From Desulfosediminicola flagellatus (GTDB lineage: Bacteria > Desulfobacterota > Desulfobulbia > Desulfobulbales > Desulfocapsaceae): a DNA stretch of 64,000 nt. Made by a program: the position numbers and the translations under genes. This document shows positions 46,354 to 56,477 of this stretch, one piece after another. The notes beneath the pieces are model-generated. The model was not told where the DNA came from. It worked only from the letters and a program-made list of their open reading frames with translations, and searched no databases. The stretch is taken from contig NZ_CP050698.1 in NCBI RefSeq assembly GCF_005116655.2, positions 3,486,001 through 3,550,000 on the forward strand, in the 5' to 3' direction. How positions within the stretch are numbered: position 1 is the first letter of the stretch; each line of letters begins with the position of its first letter.

Positions 46354-47694
46354 TCATTCAGCAGGCTCTGTTTCCATATGCTTACTACGACATTTATCAC
46401 CTGCAATGTCTTTCTCAAATAAAGAATGTCCTCGCTCCATTGCGCAAAAATCTCCGCACATGGTACATGTCTTCTCATTATCAGGTGTTCTGCTCTTACG
46501 AATCGCCTTAGCCTGCTCAGGGAACATCAGCAATTTAAAGTGATCTTCCCAGGCGCTGTCACGTCGTGCTAATGCAACACGTTTTTCCTGCTCTCTTCTT
46601 TCCGGGTACTTGGCAATATCACCAATTCGTGCTGCAAGCCTGGTGGCTCTAACACCTTCACGCACATCCTGTTCGTTTGGCAGTGCAAGATGCTCAGCCG
46701 GAGTAATGTAACAGATAAGGTCTGCACCATGTCGAGCTGAGTTTGCCGCACCGATCGCTGCGGTGATATGATCATAGCCAGCACCTGTATCTGCGGGCAG
46801 TGGTCCAAGAACATAATATGGTGCACCGCCGCTCATTGCTTTTTCCAGCATGATATTGCCTGCAATTTCGTCAAGCGGAACATGACCCGGACCTTCAACC
46901 ATCATCTGACAACCCATCTCACGACCAAGTTCTGCAAGCTCACAGTTGATGATCATCTCAGCCATTTGTGCTCTGTCATGACTATCATGAATTGCTCCTG
47001 CGCGAATACCGTTTCCGAGTGAGAGAACCGCATCGTACTTCTTCATCAGGGCACAAACTCTGTCAAACTGTTCGTAAAGTGGATTTTCCTTTTTATGGTA
47101 TTCCATCCAGGAGACCATAAAGGTGCCGCCTTTCGATACCAGACCACCATACCTGAACCCCTGCTTTCTCAAGCGCTCGATGGAGAACTGATTAATACCG
47201 CAATGAATTGCCATAAAGGAAATACCGTCTTCAAGCTGGCGCTCAATAAGCTCAAACAGATACTCCGCATCAAGTTTATTCGGGTTCTTATATTTTTTAG
47301 TGGCTTCAGCAAATGCCTGATACAAAGGCACGTTACCCACAGGCAGGCTGCATTCTGCCAATACCGCCTTACGGATACCATCGAGATCACCACCGGTGGA
47401 AAGTTCCATCAAGGTGTCCGCTTTCTCTTCCTGGGCTGCGCGAGCTTTCTGAATTTCAAGATCAACTGAATGTATATCTGAAGAGGTACCGATCGATGCA
47501 TTTACCTTGGTACGTAAACCTTTACCGATGGCAACTAAGTTCTGATCAGGACGACCCGGGTGACACGGCATGACAATGTGACCATATGCAAAACCGTCCC
47601 GAATTACTGTTTCGTCAATGCCCTCATCCGCTGCAACTTTTTTCATTTGAGGAGTAATGATACCTTCACGTGCAAGTTCTAACTGCGTTTTCAT
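46354..47694 (-). CDS. thiC: ThiC-family radical SAM synthase, probably BzaF type (B12 lower ligand)
   Basis: About 446 residues, the short form without the N-terminal extension of E. coli ThiC. It rearranges aminoimidazole ribotide. ThiC makes the thiamin pyrimidine HMP-P; the paralogue BzaF makes 5-hydroxybenzimidazole, the cobamide lower ligand. Family features: MKTQLELAREGIITPQM at the start, SIGTSSDIHSVDLEIQKAR, MVEGPGHVPLDEI, and the C-terminal cluster motif CTMCGDFC. A cobalamin riboswitch and terminator in its leader, rather than a thiamin riboswitch, argue strongly for BzaF. The start at 47694 has AGGAG 5 bases upstream; a longer in-frame start at 47754 lies inside the leader terminator. 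Convergent with the ABC gene. Confidence 0.85.
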   Translation of the reverse strand: MKTQLELAREGIITPQMKKVAADEGIDETVIRDGFAYGHIVMPCHPGRPDQNLVAIGKGLRTKVNASIGTSSDIHSVDLEIQKARAAQEEKADTLMELSTGGDLDGIRKAVLAECSLPVGNVPLYQAFAEATKKYKNPNKLDAEYLFELIERQLEDGISFMAIHCGINQFSIERLRKQGFRYGGLVSKGGTFMVSWMEYHKKENPLYEQFDRVCALMKKYDAVLSLGNGIRAGAIHDSHDRAQMAEMIINCELAELGREMGCQMMVEGPGHVPLDEIAGNIMLEKAMSGGAPYYVLGPLPADTGAGYDHITAAIGAANSARHGADLICYITPAEHLALPNEQDVREGVRATRLAARIGDIAKYPERREQEKRVALARRDSAWEDHFKLLMFPEQAKAIRKSRTPDNEKTCTMCGDFCAMERGHSLFEKDIAGDKCRSKHMETEPAE

Positions 47695-47733
47695 AACTGC
47701 TCCTATAAAAATTTCATGCATTGCTCTCGGGCA

Positions 47734-47770
47734 TAAAAAAAGTCCGCACCACAATAATGTGGTACGGACT
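47734..47770 (-). terminator. Leader terminator of the cobalamin riboswitch
   Basis: On the minus strand a 13-bp stem (one wobble pair; 47741-47753 with 47758-47770) with a 4-nt loop is followed by seven T residues. It sits between the aptamer and the ThiC-family start codon, so B12 binding would favour transcription termination. Confidence 0.85.
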
Positions 47771-47799
47771 TTTCTTGAGCAATAAAGTCATTATCTCTT

Positions 47800-47985
47800 C
47801 CAGGCAGGTCTTCTGACTTACGGATCATTCTCAGACTGCGCCTTCCCATCTGCTTTGCAAATCAGCATAAGCAGGCAGTGACGTAATGCAGTCGTCGTCC
47901 CCGAACACAGCGCCGGCCCAACGTTACGGATTTTCACCGTATTCCCTTTTCACTTTCTCCCGCAACTGGGTGAAAGCACCTGGTT
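47800..47985 (-). promoter_or_regulatory. Cobalamin (B12) riboswitch aptamer
   Basis: Read on the minus strand, it holds the class signatures in order: GGTGCTTTCACC at the 5' end, AAAAGGGAATACGGTGAAA, AATCCG, the core GCCGGCGCTGT, then the long arm, the B12-box GATGGGAAGGCG, and the 3' CCGTAAGTCAGAAGACCTGCC. The conserved 3' half is especially clear. It controls the ThiC-family gene directly downstream. Confidence 0.95.
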
Positions 47986-48214
47986 GAGTTATCGATTATG
48001 TTACAGCAAGACAGTAGCCGAATTGACTGCTGTTGTAAAGATCACTTTTTGGGCTCAGTTTATTTTGTGACAGAGATGACGAAGAGTTAATATTGCATTA
48101 CTATTCTGAGCTATTACTCTGTATACAACATACTATCGCACATGTCTTACAGCACCTACTACCAGCTAGACATGGTTACTCAAGGCAATTCTCACTTTCT
48201 ACCATTGTTGACTT

Positions 48215-50023
48215 ATGTTTCCTCAGGATTTTCTCAGCTCTGTACCGCATTCTCCCGGCGTCTATTTAATGCTCGGCCCCAAATCAGTAGTTCTCTATGT
48301 GGGAAAAGCAAAAGATCTGTTTAAACGACTCTCTTCCTATGCACGATATAAGGGAGCGGAATATAACAAAACACGAATAATGCTTTCACAGGTTGCCAAG
48401 GTTGACACCATCCTGACCCATACAGAAAAAGAAGCACTGATTCTTGAAGCATCACTCATAAAAAAGCATAAGCCCAAATACAATATCATTCTTCGTGATG
48501 ACAAGAATTATCCCTTTATAAAAGTGACCTCTCAGGAAGAATGGCCCCGAGTACATATGGCCAGACGTAGGAAAAAAGACGGAGCCAGATATTTCGGTCC
48601 CTATTCTTCATCGTCAGCGATGTGGTCAACACTGAAGCTTATCGCGTCTCTGTTTCCGCTTAGAAAGTGTAAAGGTGGAGAACTTAAACAACGTAAACGA
48701 CCGTGCCTTAATCACCAGATGGGAAAATGCCTTGCCCCATGTGCAGGACACGCTGATCATGCACTCTATACCCAGCATGTGAACAGTGTGATTATGATCC
48801 TTGAAGGTCGTAATAAGGATCTTATCCGACGGCTTTCCGAGCAAATGCAGGAAGCTGCAACTTCTCTTGATTTTGAGTTGGCTGCGACCTTGCGCGACCA
48901 GATTAATGCATTAAACCGGACCCTTGAAAAGCAGGTTGTTTCCAGCGAAAACGCCACAGACCAGGATGTTTTCGGGTTCTCGCGAAAGGGAACCGCTGTA
49001 GCGATCAGCCTGTTATTTATTCGTGAAGGCCTCTTAACCGGCAGCCGTAATTTCTTCTTAGAAGATCCTTATGGCGAAGATCAGGTCATCCTCTCGCAGG
49101 TACTCACTCAATATTATGATCAAGACAGCTATTTACCAAAGGAAATTCTTTTGCCATTTGAGCCTGAAGACCTTGAACTGATTGCTGATAGCCTTTCAGA
49201 TCTACGAGGAGCAAGACTCTCTCTACTCGTCCCCCAACGCGGTGACAAAGTGCAGCTTATTACTATGGCTACCGCCAACAGTGATCAGGTATTCAGCGAA
49301 CGTGAGAAAAAGAAAAAGGGTTGGGAGTCTCTTGCTAAAACCATTCAACACAAACTCCATTTGCAGAAATCACCTGAGCGAATCGAATGTCTCGATATCT
49401 CAAACATCAGTGGTAAGCAGGCTGTCGGCTCTCTTGTCTGCTTTGAAAAAGGTGAACCTGCAAAACCCAAATTCAGGCATTACAAAATTCGCACCATTGA
49501 CGGCCCTAATGATTACGGCATGATGCGCGAGGTCTTAAACCGCAGACTCAGTCGCGGGATTGAAGAAGAAGACCTGCCTGATCTTTTTGTCGTGGATGGT
49601 GGTAAAGGCCAGTTAAGCATGGCGCTGAGTGTAGCAGAAGAGCTGGGTATCAGAGATTCAATTGACTGGATCGGCATTGCCAAAGAAAAACAGGAAGAAG
49701 GCGAAAAACTCTATAAGCCCGGTAGAAAAAACCCGATCCTGCTTCCCTCCCACAACCCTGTACTTCTCTATATCATGCGTATCCGTGATGAATCACATCG
49801 CTTCGGCGTAACATTTCACCGCAAACTCAGAAACAAATCGACATTTCACTCAGAACTCGATCAGATTCCCGGCATCGGCAAAGAACGAAAAACACGACTG
49901 CTCAAACACTTTGGCAGCTTAAAAAATGTGCGGGCAGCTTCAATAGAGGCGTTAACAGAGGTCGATGGAGTTGGTGGTGAAATGGCTAAAGGAATATTTG
50001 AACATTTTAATACTCCGGTTTGA
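48215..50023 (+). CDS. uvrC: Excinuclease ABC subunit C
   Basis: 602 residues, typical. Dual-incision nuclease of nucleotide excision repair, recruited by UvrAB. The GIY-YIG domain opens the protein (SPGVYLM and VLYVGKAKDL), with RYFGPYSSS and RPCLNHQMGKCLAPC (zinc/iron-binding cysteines) next. The UVR motif (LIRRLSEQMQEAATSLDFELA-type) lies near 200-240, the RNase H-like endonuclease region near 385-480 (ECLDISNISG, VVDGGKGQLSMA), and a C-terminal helix-hairpin-helix pair (IPGIGKERKTRLLKHFGS) follows. Stands alone. Confidence 0.97.
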   Translation: MFPQDFLSSVPHSPGVYLMLGPKSVVLYVGKAKDLFKRLSSYARYKGAEYNKTRIMLSQVAKVDTILTHTEKEALILEASLIKKHKPKYNIILRDDKNYPFIKVTSQEEWPRVHMARRRKKDGARYFGPYSSSSAMWSTLKLIASLFPLRKCKGGELKQRKRPCLNHQMGKCLAPCAGHADHALYTQHVNSVIMILEGRNKDLIRRLSEQMQEAATSLDFELAATLRDQINALNRTLEKQVVSSENATDQDVFGFSRKGTAVAISLLFIREGLLTGSRNFFLEDPYGEDQVILSQVLTQYYDQDSYLPKEILLPFEPEDLELIADSLSDLRGARLSLLVPQRGDKVQLITMATANSDQVFSEREKKKKGWESLAKTIQHKLHLQKSPERIECLDISNISGKQAVGSLVCFEKGEPAKPKFRHYKIRTIDGPNDYGMMREVLNRRLSRGIEEEDLPDLFVVDGGKGQLSMALSVAEELGIRDSIDWIGIAKEKQEEGEKLYKPGRKNPILLPSHNPVLLYIMRIRDESHRFGVTFHRKLRNKSTFHSELDQIPGIGKERKTRLLKHFGSLKNVRAASIEALTEVDGVGGEMAKGIFEHFNTPV

Positions 50024-50170
50024 AGTACCCATTGCAGCAACAGATTCTTTTACTACACTACAAATCAGGAAAACCTGCTGTAATACAATATCAAGTTCGC
50101 CTGATTTACAGTGTTCGTTAGAATATCTGACAAGTTGCATCGCTCTTTCAGCAGCGGGAGTGCGCTTTAT

Positions 50171-50824
50171 TCACCTGCTAAGCTCCAGATAGTCGAGGTC
50201 TTTCCCCCCATTCACATAGTCATATATCCTCACCTGCTTTGAACTTACACGTCCCTTAAATGTTGTCCAAATCTGAAAGGTATTTTGATCTGTTACGTCT
50301 AGATGACCGCTTCCATTGATACTTCCAACAAAAACTTTACCATAAGGAAAGGCTGTAACTGTTCTTATGGTGATATCTCTGCCACATTGTTCTATAGTTG
50401 CAACAACCATTTGAGAACCGTATTGTAAAAGTCGTAATTTACCCTGCCAGTCGGTTCCTGCAATATCTGCCCCAACCGGATCAAGCTCGCACCCCACCGT
50501 ACTACTACTGCTAATGCTACTGTCACTACCACCTCCCCCTCCTCCACCTGCAATAGCAATGGCACCTATACCGAGAGCCACAGCACCACCAATGATAAGT
50601 GCTTTATTAGGCGTCGAAGTGGTTGTACTGCTCGTTTCTTTTGGAGATGATGGTTTAAAGGTCTTGTCTTCCTGAGGCGCTTCGATATCTGTTGTCGCAC
50701 TATGCTTTTTGCTATCATTTAATACCTCAACAGCAGAAGCGGTTCTAATTCCAGTACCTAATATCAATTGTACAGCCACCAAAAAGCCAACTCCCCACAT
50801 TCCCCCTCTAAAATAATTATTCAC
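50171..50824 (-). CDS. Hypothetical exported protein with poly-glycine linker
   Basis: 217 residues. A signal peptide (hydrophobic about 11-28, cleavage near ASA), a Ser/Thr/Lys-rich stretch, a hydrophobic segment (ALIIGGAVALGIGAIAIA, about 75-92) that runs straight into seven glycines, a serine linker, then a ~100-residue beta-rich domain (about 115-217) with two cysteines (in GCELD and EQCGRD) that could form a disulfide. It looks like a membrane-anchored periplasmic or surface domain. I do not recognise the domain, and no neighbour helps. Confidence 0.6.
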   Translation of the reverse strand: MNNYFRGGMWGVGFLVAVQLILGTGIRTASAVEVLNDSKKHSATTDIEAPQEDKTFKPSSPKETSSTTTSTPNKALIIGGAVALGIGAIAIAGGGGGGGSDSSISSSSTVGCELDPVGADIAGTDWQGKLRLLQYGSQMVVATIEQCGRDITIRTVTAFPYGKVFVGSINGSGHLDVTDQNTFQIWTTFKGRVSSKQVRIYDYVNGGKDLDYLELSR

Positions 50825-51269
50825 AACACTCTCCTTTTCGTTGTGTTATTTAGCCAGTACCCCATCCACTGGCCTCTTTAAAAAATCTTTGCCTCCAGCA
50901 CTGAACGTAATCATCAAGACAGCATGCAATTTGTGAAACGCAGAACGGACCAGTCCATCCCCCCTACCAATGCTTGGGGATGTTACACGTTTCCTGCTAA
51001 CGTGAAATTACCTCGACATACCTTCTTGACCCACCGTCATTTGGAGAAGGAATAAAGCATGATACATCATCTATCGGTTAGTATTCAAATTTTATTAACG
51101 ATTGAATACTATAATTAAGAAAAATTCTCTTTTTGTCTATAACCTCTAAATATTTTGAGATATGTATAGCTATCAGCCGAATTGGAGATGAAGATAAAAC
51201 TCTGGATTATTCCGGAAACAAAATGGTGATAGAATCACTACGCGAATCATATTGAGAAAAATTACTTTA
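50825..51269. other. Intergenic region between the two minus-strand genes
   Basis: About 445 bases, AT-rich near the glycosyltransferase stop. A short CCCC..GGGG stem near 50970-50990 is the only structure I see. No gene. Confidence 0.45.
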
Positions 51270-53780
51270 TCACTTAACACCACTGCACCACTGGATAAAT
51301 TCTTCATCCGTTATACCGTGAGCCCTATAACATCCAGGATGATAGTATGGATCGCCAATGCTAAGCGTTTCACGCCAACGATGTTGAAAATCATGCTTTT
51401 CTAACATCCACGTATCTTTATGACGACTCTCATGAATTCCTGTCCTCTCAACCACCCAGTCTGCTTCACAATACGGCGTATAGATATTTATATATCCTTT
51501 GGTCCTCAATCTAAAACTCAGATCAACTGCAGCCAGTATTCCAGGAAAGAGTTGAGCCCGAAAACCGCCTGAAGAGATAAACAAACCAGCTTTCACCATA
51601 AAGAGTTCCATGGGCACCGCCATCACTTCCTGTGGCCATTGCAAACCATTCATGTGAATTGAGCATGATGTGAGAAACTGCATAAAATACAATGGGGATT
51701 CACATCGTATATTAGGGATATGATCAACCTTTTCCATTTCTGCCAGAGAATTCAACCTACCACGAACCATACCCACTTCACGACTCTGTCCGTATTCGAT
51801 GAGCGCTTCCAGCCATCCGTATTTTTTAATACACACATCACTTGAGACAAAAACCAGATAGTGACCAGTTGCATCCTTCGCTGCATTATTGAATGCCTGC
51901 GCTTTAGTGAGTTCCTCGTTTTCTAGATAGATTTCACTTGTAATCGACTCACCCAGCTGAGCCTGGAGTCGCAAACACCATTCCCTTGCCTCAGGGTGGT
52001 TACGGGTACAAACCAGGATATATTCTGCATTGGTATATTGTGTATTCTGTGCAAGTAAAAGCACATTGTGAAATGATTCATCAGTTAATGCCTCAATATA
52101 CGCCAATACAGTTACCGGCAATTCTTCAGAGATTGCCCGTGAAGTTTTGTAGTAAAATTTCCATTCTGTTGCTTCAACTTTACCCTGAATACGAGTACGG
52201 GCAAGTGATGCCTCTACTGCTGCTATTCCTGCACTATCAGCATACCCTTTTTGATCATGGTTGATGCTGGTCGAAGTCTCGGATGCCCGCCAGTGATATA
52301 CAACTTCGGGGACATGAACAACCATTCTCGCCACTTCTGTGAGCTTGAGGAGTAAATCGAAATCCTGCGCACCATCAAGCTTCGGATCACATCCACCTAC
52401 TTTTACAAATAACTCTCGTAGCGTTACAACAAAGTGTGTGATGTAGTTGTGGCAGAGCAAAAGCTCCCTGTTGTATCCCGGCTTATAGAATGTTGAGAAC
52501 TGTCTGCCATCTTCACCTATGAGATCTTCATCGGTATATAAAATATCTGCACCGGTTTCATTGATGGTTTTTACTATCTGATATAAACAGTCCATCGACA
52601 GTTCATCATCATTATCCAGAAATCCTATATACGTGCCGGTAGCCAGCGAAACTGCACTGTTCGTTGCTGCTGCAATCCCTCGATTTTCTGTATGTCTGGT
52701 AACATGGATACGCTTATCGAGGGTAGCCCACCTCTCAAGAATCGGCCTCACATGCGGCGCTGTGCTCCGGTCATCACAGAGACAAATTTCCCAGTGTGGA
52801 TATGCTTGAAACAGTACCGAACGGATACAGTTATTGAGATGGTGAGGTGCCGGATTATAGACAGGGACAATAATAGAGATAACAGGTTTAGAAGCTAAAT
52901 CTGCAATTCGCTGATCTGCGTAGGTCTGATGAAACACACCGAACTTCAGATAATGCTCCAGCATTGAATGATGCCAGTTGTTTTTTACTGGATAAGAAGC
53001 CCTGTAATATTCTGGGTCAAACCACGGAGCAGGTGATCGTTTATCAATATTTTCCTTCTTTTTATAATGAGCAAACGGTTCCGGAATATATTCACCACGT
53101 TCATTATTTCCCTTAAGATAATAGCTGCTTTTAAAGATCGGTAACGGATTTTTCCCTTCATGCACTCCATAATCAATGTAATGGTGCCATAAGGCAAGGG
53201 TATCTCTAGGCAACCCGGGGTTCTGATCATGGTACCATCCTGAATCAAAATATGCCGGTGGATTATCCCTCACCGCATCAACCTTCTCAAGGAAATAAAT
53301 AAGAGGACAAACATCCCCACCCTTTAAACGATGTACTACTCTATGATACTCTCCCCGTGCAAAGATTTCTGAAGGTAAATACCCCTTTTCCCATCCTTCA
53401 TCCAGATAGTGAAATAACGGATTTGTCTTTTCAGAAAACTCACCGCCGTGCCTTGTCAGATAATATGCGGTATCAAAGTAAACATTGGGATTATTTCCGT
53501 TCTGCCAACCTTCATCAATATAATGGACCAGAGGATCTATCTGGCCCTGGGTTATGTCATAATTGCGGGTGTAATATAAGCTGTCAAAGATAAGACTGGG
53601 TCTTCGACCTTCACTCCAGCCAGAATTACAATAATGCAGTAGAGGATCACCTCCCTGCGATGCAACATCAGGATATCTGTTGAGATAATAGATTGGATCA
53701 AAGAGGTCTGAAAACAATATCTTCCGATATTTCGGATTGTTACACAACAACACAAGCTGTCTAACACGTTTTAGTACCAT
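51270..53780 (-). CDS. Large GT2 glycosyltransferase with seven N-terminal aromatic repeats
   Basis: 836 residues. Residues ~25-295 carry about seven repeats of 38-47 residues built on FDxxYYLxxYPD...PLxHYxxxGWxEGxxPS (for example FDPIYYLNRYPD, FDTAYYLTRHGG, FDSGWYHDQNPG). This repeat occurs in cell-surface polysaccharide and O-antigen enzymes. Next is a GT-A glycosyltransferase domain (about 300-540): SIIVPVYNPAPHHL, nucleotide-binding CLCDDRS, and the metal-binding DNDDELS. A second, more divergent GT-A-like domain (about 555-800) completes it. It would build a surface glycan; with no neighbouring polysaccharide genes, the product is unknown. Cytoplasmic, with no signal peptide. Confidence 0.88.
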   Translation of the reverse strand: MVLKRVRQLVLLCNNPKYRKILFSDLFDPIYYLNRYPDVASQGGDPLLHYCNSGWSEGRRPSLIFDSLYYTRNYDITQGQIDPLVHYIDEGWQNGNNPNVYFDTAYYLTRHGGEFSEKTNPLFHYLDEGWEKGYLPSEIFARGEYHRVVHRLKGGDVCPLIYFLEKVDAVRDNPPAYFDSGWYHDQNPGLPRDTLALWHHYIDYGVHEGKNPLPIFKSSYYLKGNNERGEYIPEPFAHYKKKENIDKRSPAPWFDPEYYRASYPVKNNWHHSMLEHYLKFGVFHQTYADQRIADLASKPVISIIVPVYNPAPHHLNNCIRSVLFQAYPHWEICLCDDRSTAPHVRPILERWATLDKRIHVTRHTENRGIAAATNSAVSLATGTYIGFLDNDDELSMDCLYQIVKTINETGADILYTDEDLIGEDGRQFSTFYKPGYNRELLLCHNYITHFVVTLRELFVKVGGCDPKLDGAQDFDLLLKLTEVARMVVHVPEVVYHWRASETSTSINHDQKGYADSAGIAAVEASLARTRIQGKVEATEWKFYYKTSRAISEELPVTVLAYIEALTDESFHNVLLLAQNTQYTNAEYILVCTRNHPEAREWCLRLQAQLGESITSEIYLENEELTKAQAFNNAAKDATGHYLVFVSSDVCIKKYGWLEALIEYGQSREVGMVRGRLNSLAEMEKVDHIPNIRCESPLYFMQFLTSCSIHMNGLQWPQEVMAVPMELFMVKAGLFISSGGFRAQLFPGILAAVDLSFRLRTKGYINIYTPYCEADWVVERTGIHESRHKDTWMLEKHDFQHRWRETLSIGDPYYHPGCYRAHGITDEEFIQWCSGVK

Positions 53781-54669
53781 ATTCGTAATTGAGACGTTTT
53801 TTAAAAATAGTTATACAGATTAAGAGTAATGACAGCACCTTGCGATTAATCATTCGTCTGACAGCTACACAAGAAGTATGTAGATGACCTCACAATTAAC
53901 GTGCCTCCCATTCTTTCGAGCTTTTCTTGTACTCTACCTAAAACGGTAACGAACCTGCTGAATCAATAACACATTCCGTTATATTACACCATTTTTTAGA
54001 CAGGTTTTATATAATTTCCGGTACGCTTCAAAATGGTAAAAAACGACACTTTCATCTGAAAACACAATGTTCAGAGAAAAATCCAAGCCCCAAGGCTGCT
54101 GGCCGAGAAAAGGAATTTTGATCAAAATTGAGACATTTTAAAAAAATAATCACAGCCATATGTATGCTTTTACAAGCATTATTTTTTGAAATTCCGAAGA
54201 GTTTGACAGGAAAGCAAGCGCAGCGAAACTCTGCAGAAAGGCATTCTCGGACAGTCTCCTACAAACCTTGCCAATATCTCCTTGTAGTGCTAAATCCTTC
54301 AACAATTTAATGCATTGTGTTTTTAAAGAATATTCAGGCAATACAGGCTATTGCACATACTCTTGATATTGCTAGTTGATTTACTCCACCTATTGCTTAA
54401 CAAAATCAGGTATTTCACATCATGAAACACGTCGTTTTTTACCAGTCCATAACGATGCTGAACACTACTGATAGATCCAGTGGCCAGTCATCATGCCGGT
54501 GTTCCTGGATGCTTATAAAGTCAAAATAGAAAAGGTGAGATATATGGTCAATTGCATGTCCAATCTGCTAGCGACAAAAACAATGAGGCAATAGTGAGCC
54601 AGGCGTAATGGGAGTTTGAAAAAAAGACGTTGGCTGAAAAGAATCCTTCAGCCAACTGCGTGAAAACAT
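53781..54669. other. Long intergenic region
   Basis: About 890 bases without a convincing gene. The 54128-54310 plus-strand frame is short, has poor composition and overlaps nothing recognisable. Near its right end lies the terminator of the neighbouring secreted-protein gene. Confidence 0.5.
54618..54656 (-). terminator. Intrinsic terminator of the secreted-protein gene
   Basis: GTTGGCTGAA (54629-54638) pairs with TTCAGCCAAC (54647-54656), loop 8 nt. Read on the minus strand the stem is followed by seven T residues. It lies 13 bases after the stop of the gene at 54670. Confidence 0.9.
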
Positions 54670-55134
54670 CTACATAATATCATCCGAAACTACAAACGAT
54701 GTGGGGGGAAGGTGTTCACCATTACATGAAACCTGCACCTTCCATCTGCCGTAAACAACCGACGTATATTCATCTCCGCTTACCAGTTGCCCCAGCGGAC
54801 CTTTGGCATGAAGTTTCAACCAGAAAAAAACACGGTACGCTTCAGTTTTTTCACTGAGAGTAAACGGGTGTGACGAGTTACGGACAAGTTTTCCATCAGG
54901 TTGGATCCAGTCGATATCAATTTTGTAGTCGCCGGGTTGCATATCGGAAAAATCAACCACTGTGTAAATGGTATCAAAAGGGAAAAATTTTTCCTGTTCT
55001 TTAGAAAATGACTCATCGTGGAACAAACGGACATCATGTTGAGGGACTGCTGCTATTCCTGCATGGGGTGCAATCAGACAAAGAGCAATGCTCAGGAAAC
55101 AATGGGAAACATATCTTAAAAATGTATTATTCAT
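54670..55134 (-). CDS. Hypothetical exported protein
   Basis: 154 residues with a signal peptide (hydrophobic about 9-25, cleavage after GIAA). The mature protein is beta-rich, with features of an immunoglobulin-like fold: DYKIDIDWIQPDGKLVRNS and YGRWKVQVSCNGEHLPPTSFVV. No catalytic motif. A small periplasmic or surface protein of unknown role with its own terminator, so probably monocistronic. Confidence 0.65.
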   Translation of the reverse strand: MNNTFLRYVSHCFLSIALCLIAPHAGIAAVPQHDVRLFHDESFSKEQEKFFPFDTIYTVVDFSDMQPGDYKIDIDWIQPDGKLVRNSSHPFTLSEKTEAYRVFFWLKLHAKGPLGQLVSGDEYTSVVYGRWKVQVSCNGEHLPPTSFVVSDDIM

Positions 55135-55607
55135 TTACAACACCTACACTAGTGGGCACGTGGAGCACCAATGGCCCTTCATGTACTGAAATAATGCTCC
55201 ATAGTCACATCTGACTCCCGTAGATACACCTAAAAGCAGGAAACATCTTTAATCGACCAGGAACATTGATTTTATTACCATTAAACAACAATTCGCAACA
55301 TATAATGCGCATTATATATAGCAAATGAACCTGACACTGTACAGCCTAATAACCGATAGAAGAGATTGATAAACAGGCTTCTTACCCAATTCACCAGATA
55401 CAATAAAAACAATTCCTGGCAGTTACAGATTTCTTAGGTAAATTGGTTTAGATGTCAGTTTTACTAGGAGGCTGTCCGAAAAGACCCTTTCTCCCCAACT
55501 CTTCGTCATTTCGGCAATACCAATGTTCGAAGGCACGTGTACACTCCGATATCAAAAATATGACTCTGTTTGTTATCATCAAAATCTCTCAATTTGAGCA
55601 AAAAGGT
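55135..55607. other. Intergenic region before rsmE
   Basis: AT-rich, with no credible gene. A short GGAGGCTGTCCGAAAAGACC stretch near 55468 recalls the ends of some insertion sequences, but nothing else supports an IS here. Confidence 0.4.
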
Positions 55608-56375
55608 TTATTCTGGAACAGTCTCCAAGGACGTTTTCATTTCTAAAATCTGGCTAATCCTGCTGTGGATAGAAATTACAGCTGTATCTACTTTCAGTAT
55701 TCTTTCACCCAAAGAACATGTTTGAAAACCAGCCTCTGTAAATTTATTCACTTCAAAATCCACCCATCCGCCTTCAGGTCCTATAGCAAGTAGAATGCGC
55801 TCTGCATTCCCTTTCATACCTTGAGTTAACGTCAATTCAGCATCAGGATGTGCCAGTAGAAGATGCGAATACTCTTCAGCAATTGACGGAATTACATCTT
55901 CTATAAACGGTTTAAAACGACGATGATAGCTCACCTCCGGCATTCGTGTATCTACAGCCTGCTCAAGACCGAGCAAAAGATGTTCCTGATAGTTTTCCTG
56001 CTCTAAAAGTGATGCCTCCCAAAAACTTTTTTCAACACGATTTGCATGGGTGATTAAAAAACGTCCTACACCAAGCGCTGTCGCCTGGCTAAGAATTCTT
56101 CGCATCATTATTGGACGTGCCAGGGCAACAATCAGGTCTATCTGCGGGCGGGAATTCATTGCTTCAGTTAAATTCACCCTGATTGATACTGATCGCGGAT
56201 GCTTTTTCTCTATGGTCTCAATGATGCCGGTACCTTTCAGACCATTTATCACACCAAGACGGACAGAATCACCAATCTCTGCACGGAGAACTTTAACTAT
56301 ATGGGTAGCCCGATGATCGGTCAGAACTAACTGTTCATTTTCAATCTCGTTTTCTTCTGCCAGTATTATATTCAT
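55608..56375 (-). CDS. rsmE: 16S rRNA (uracil-1498 N3)-methyltransferase
   Basis: 255 residues of the SPOUT (knotted) methyltransferase class. N-terminal PUA-like RNA-binding part with THIVKVLRAEIGD, then LIVALARPIMMRRILSQATALGV, and the C-terminal knot with AIGPEGGWVDFE and LGERILKVDTAV, which forms the SAM site. It methylates N3 of U1498 in 16S rRNA. Divergent from waaA. Confidence 0.94.
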   Translation of the reverse strand: MNIILAEENEIENEQLVLTDHRATHIVKVLRAEIGDSVRLGVINGLKGTGIIETIEKKHPRSVSIRVNLTEAMNSRPQIDLIVALARPIMMRRILSQATALGVGRFLITHANRVEKSFWEASLLEQENYQEHLLLGLEQAVDTRMPEVSYHRRFKPFIEDVIPSIAEEYSHLLLAHPDAELTLTQGMKGNAERILLAIGPEGGWVDFEVNKFTEAGFQTCSLGERILKVDTAVISIHSRISQILEMKTSLETVPE

Positions 56376-56477
56376 TTATGCCTGATACATTACAGCGATA
56401 ACTGTATGATATTTTTAAGAACCATACTATACATATACGACGTATGATTCTGTTACTCTTTAAGTAATTACATACCT

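Noticed and set aside
55460..55490. Possible solo insertion-sequence end near GGAGGCTGTCCGAAAAGACC
   Set aside because: No matching inverted repeat, transposase or target duplication nearby.
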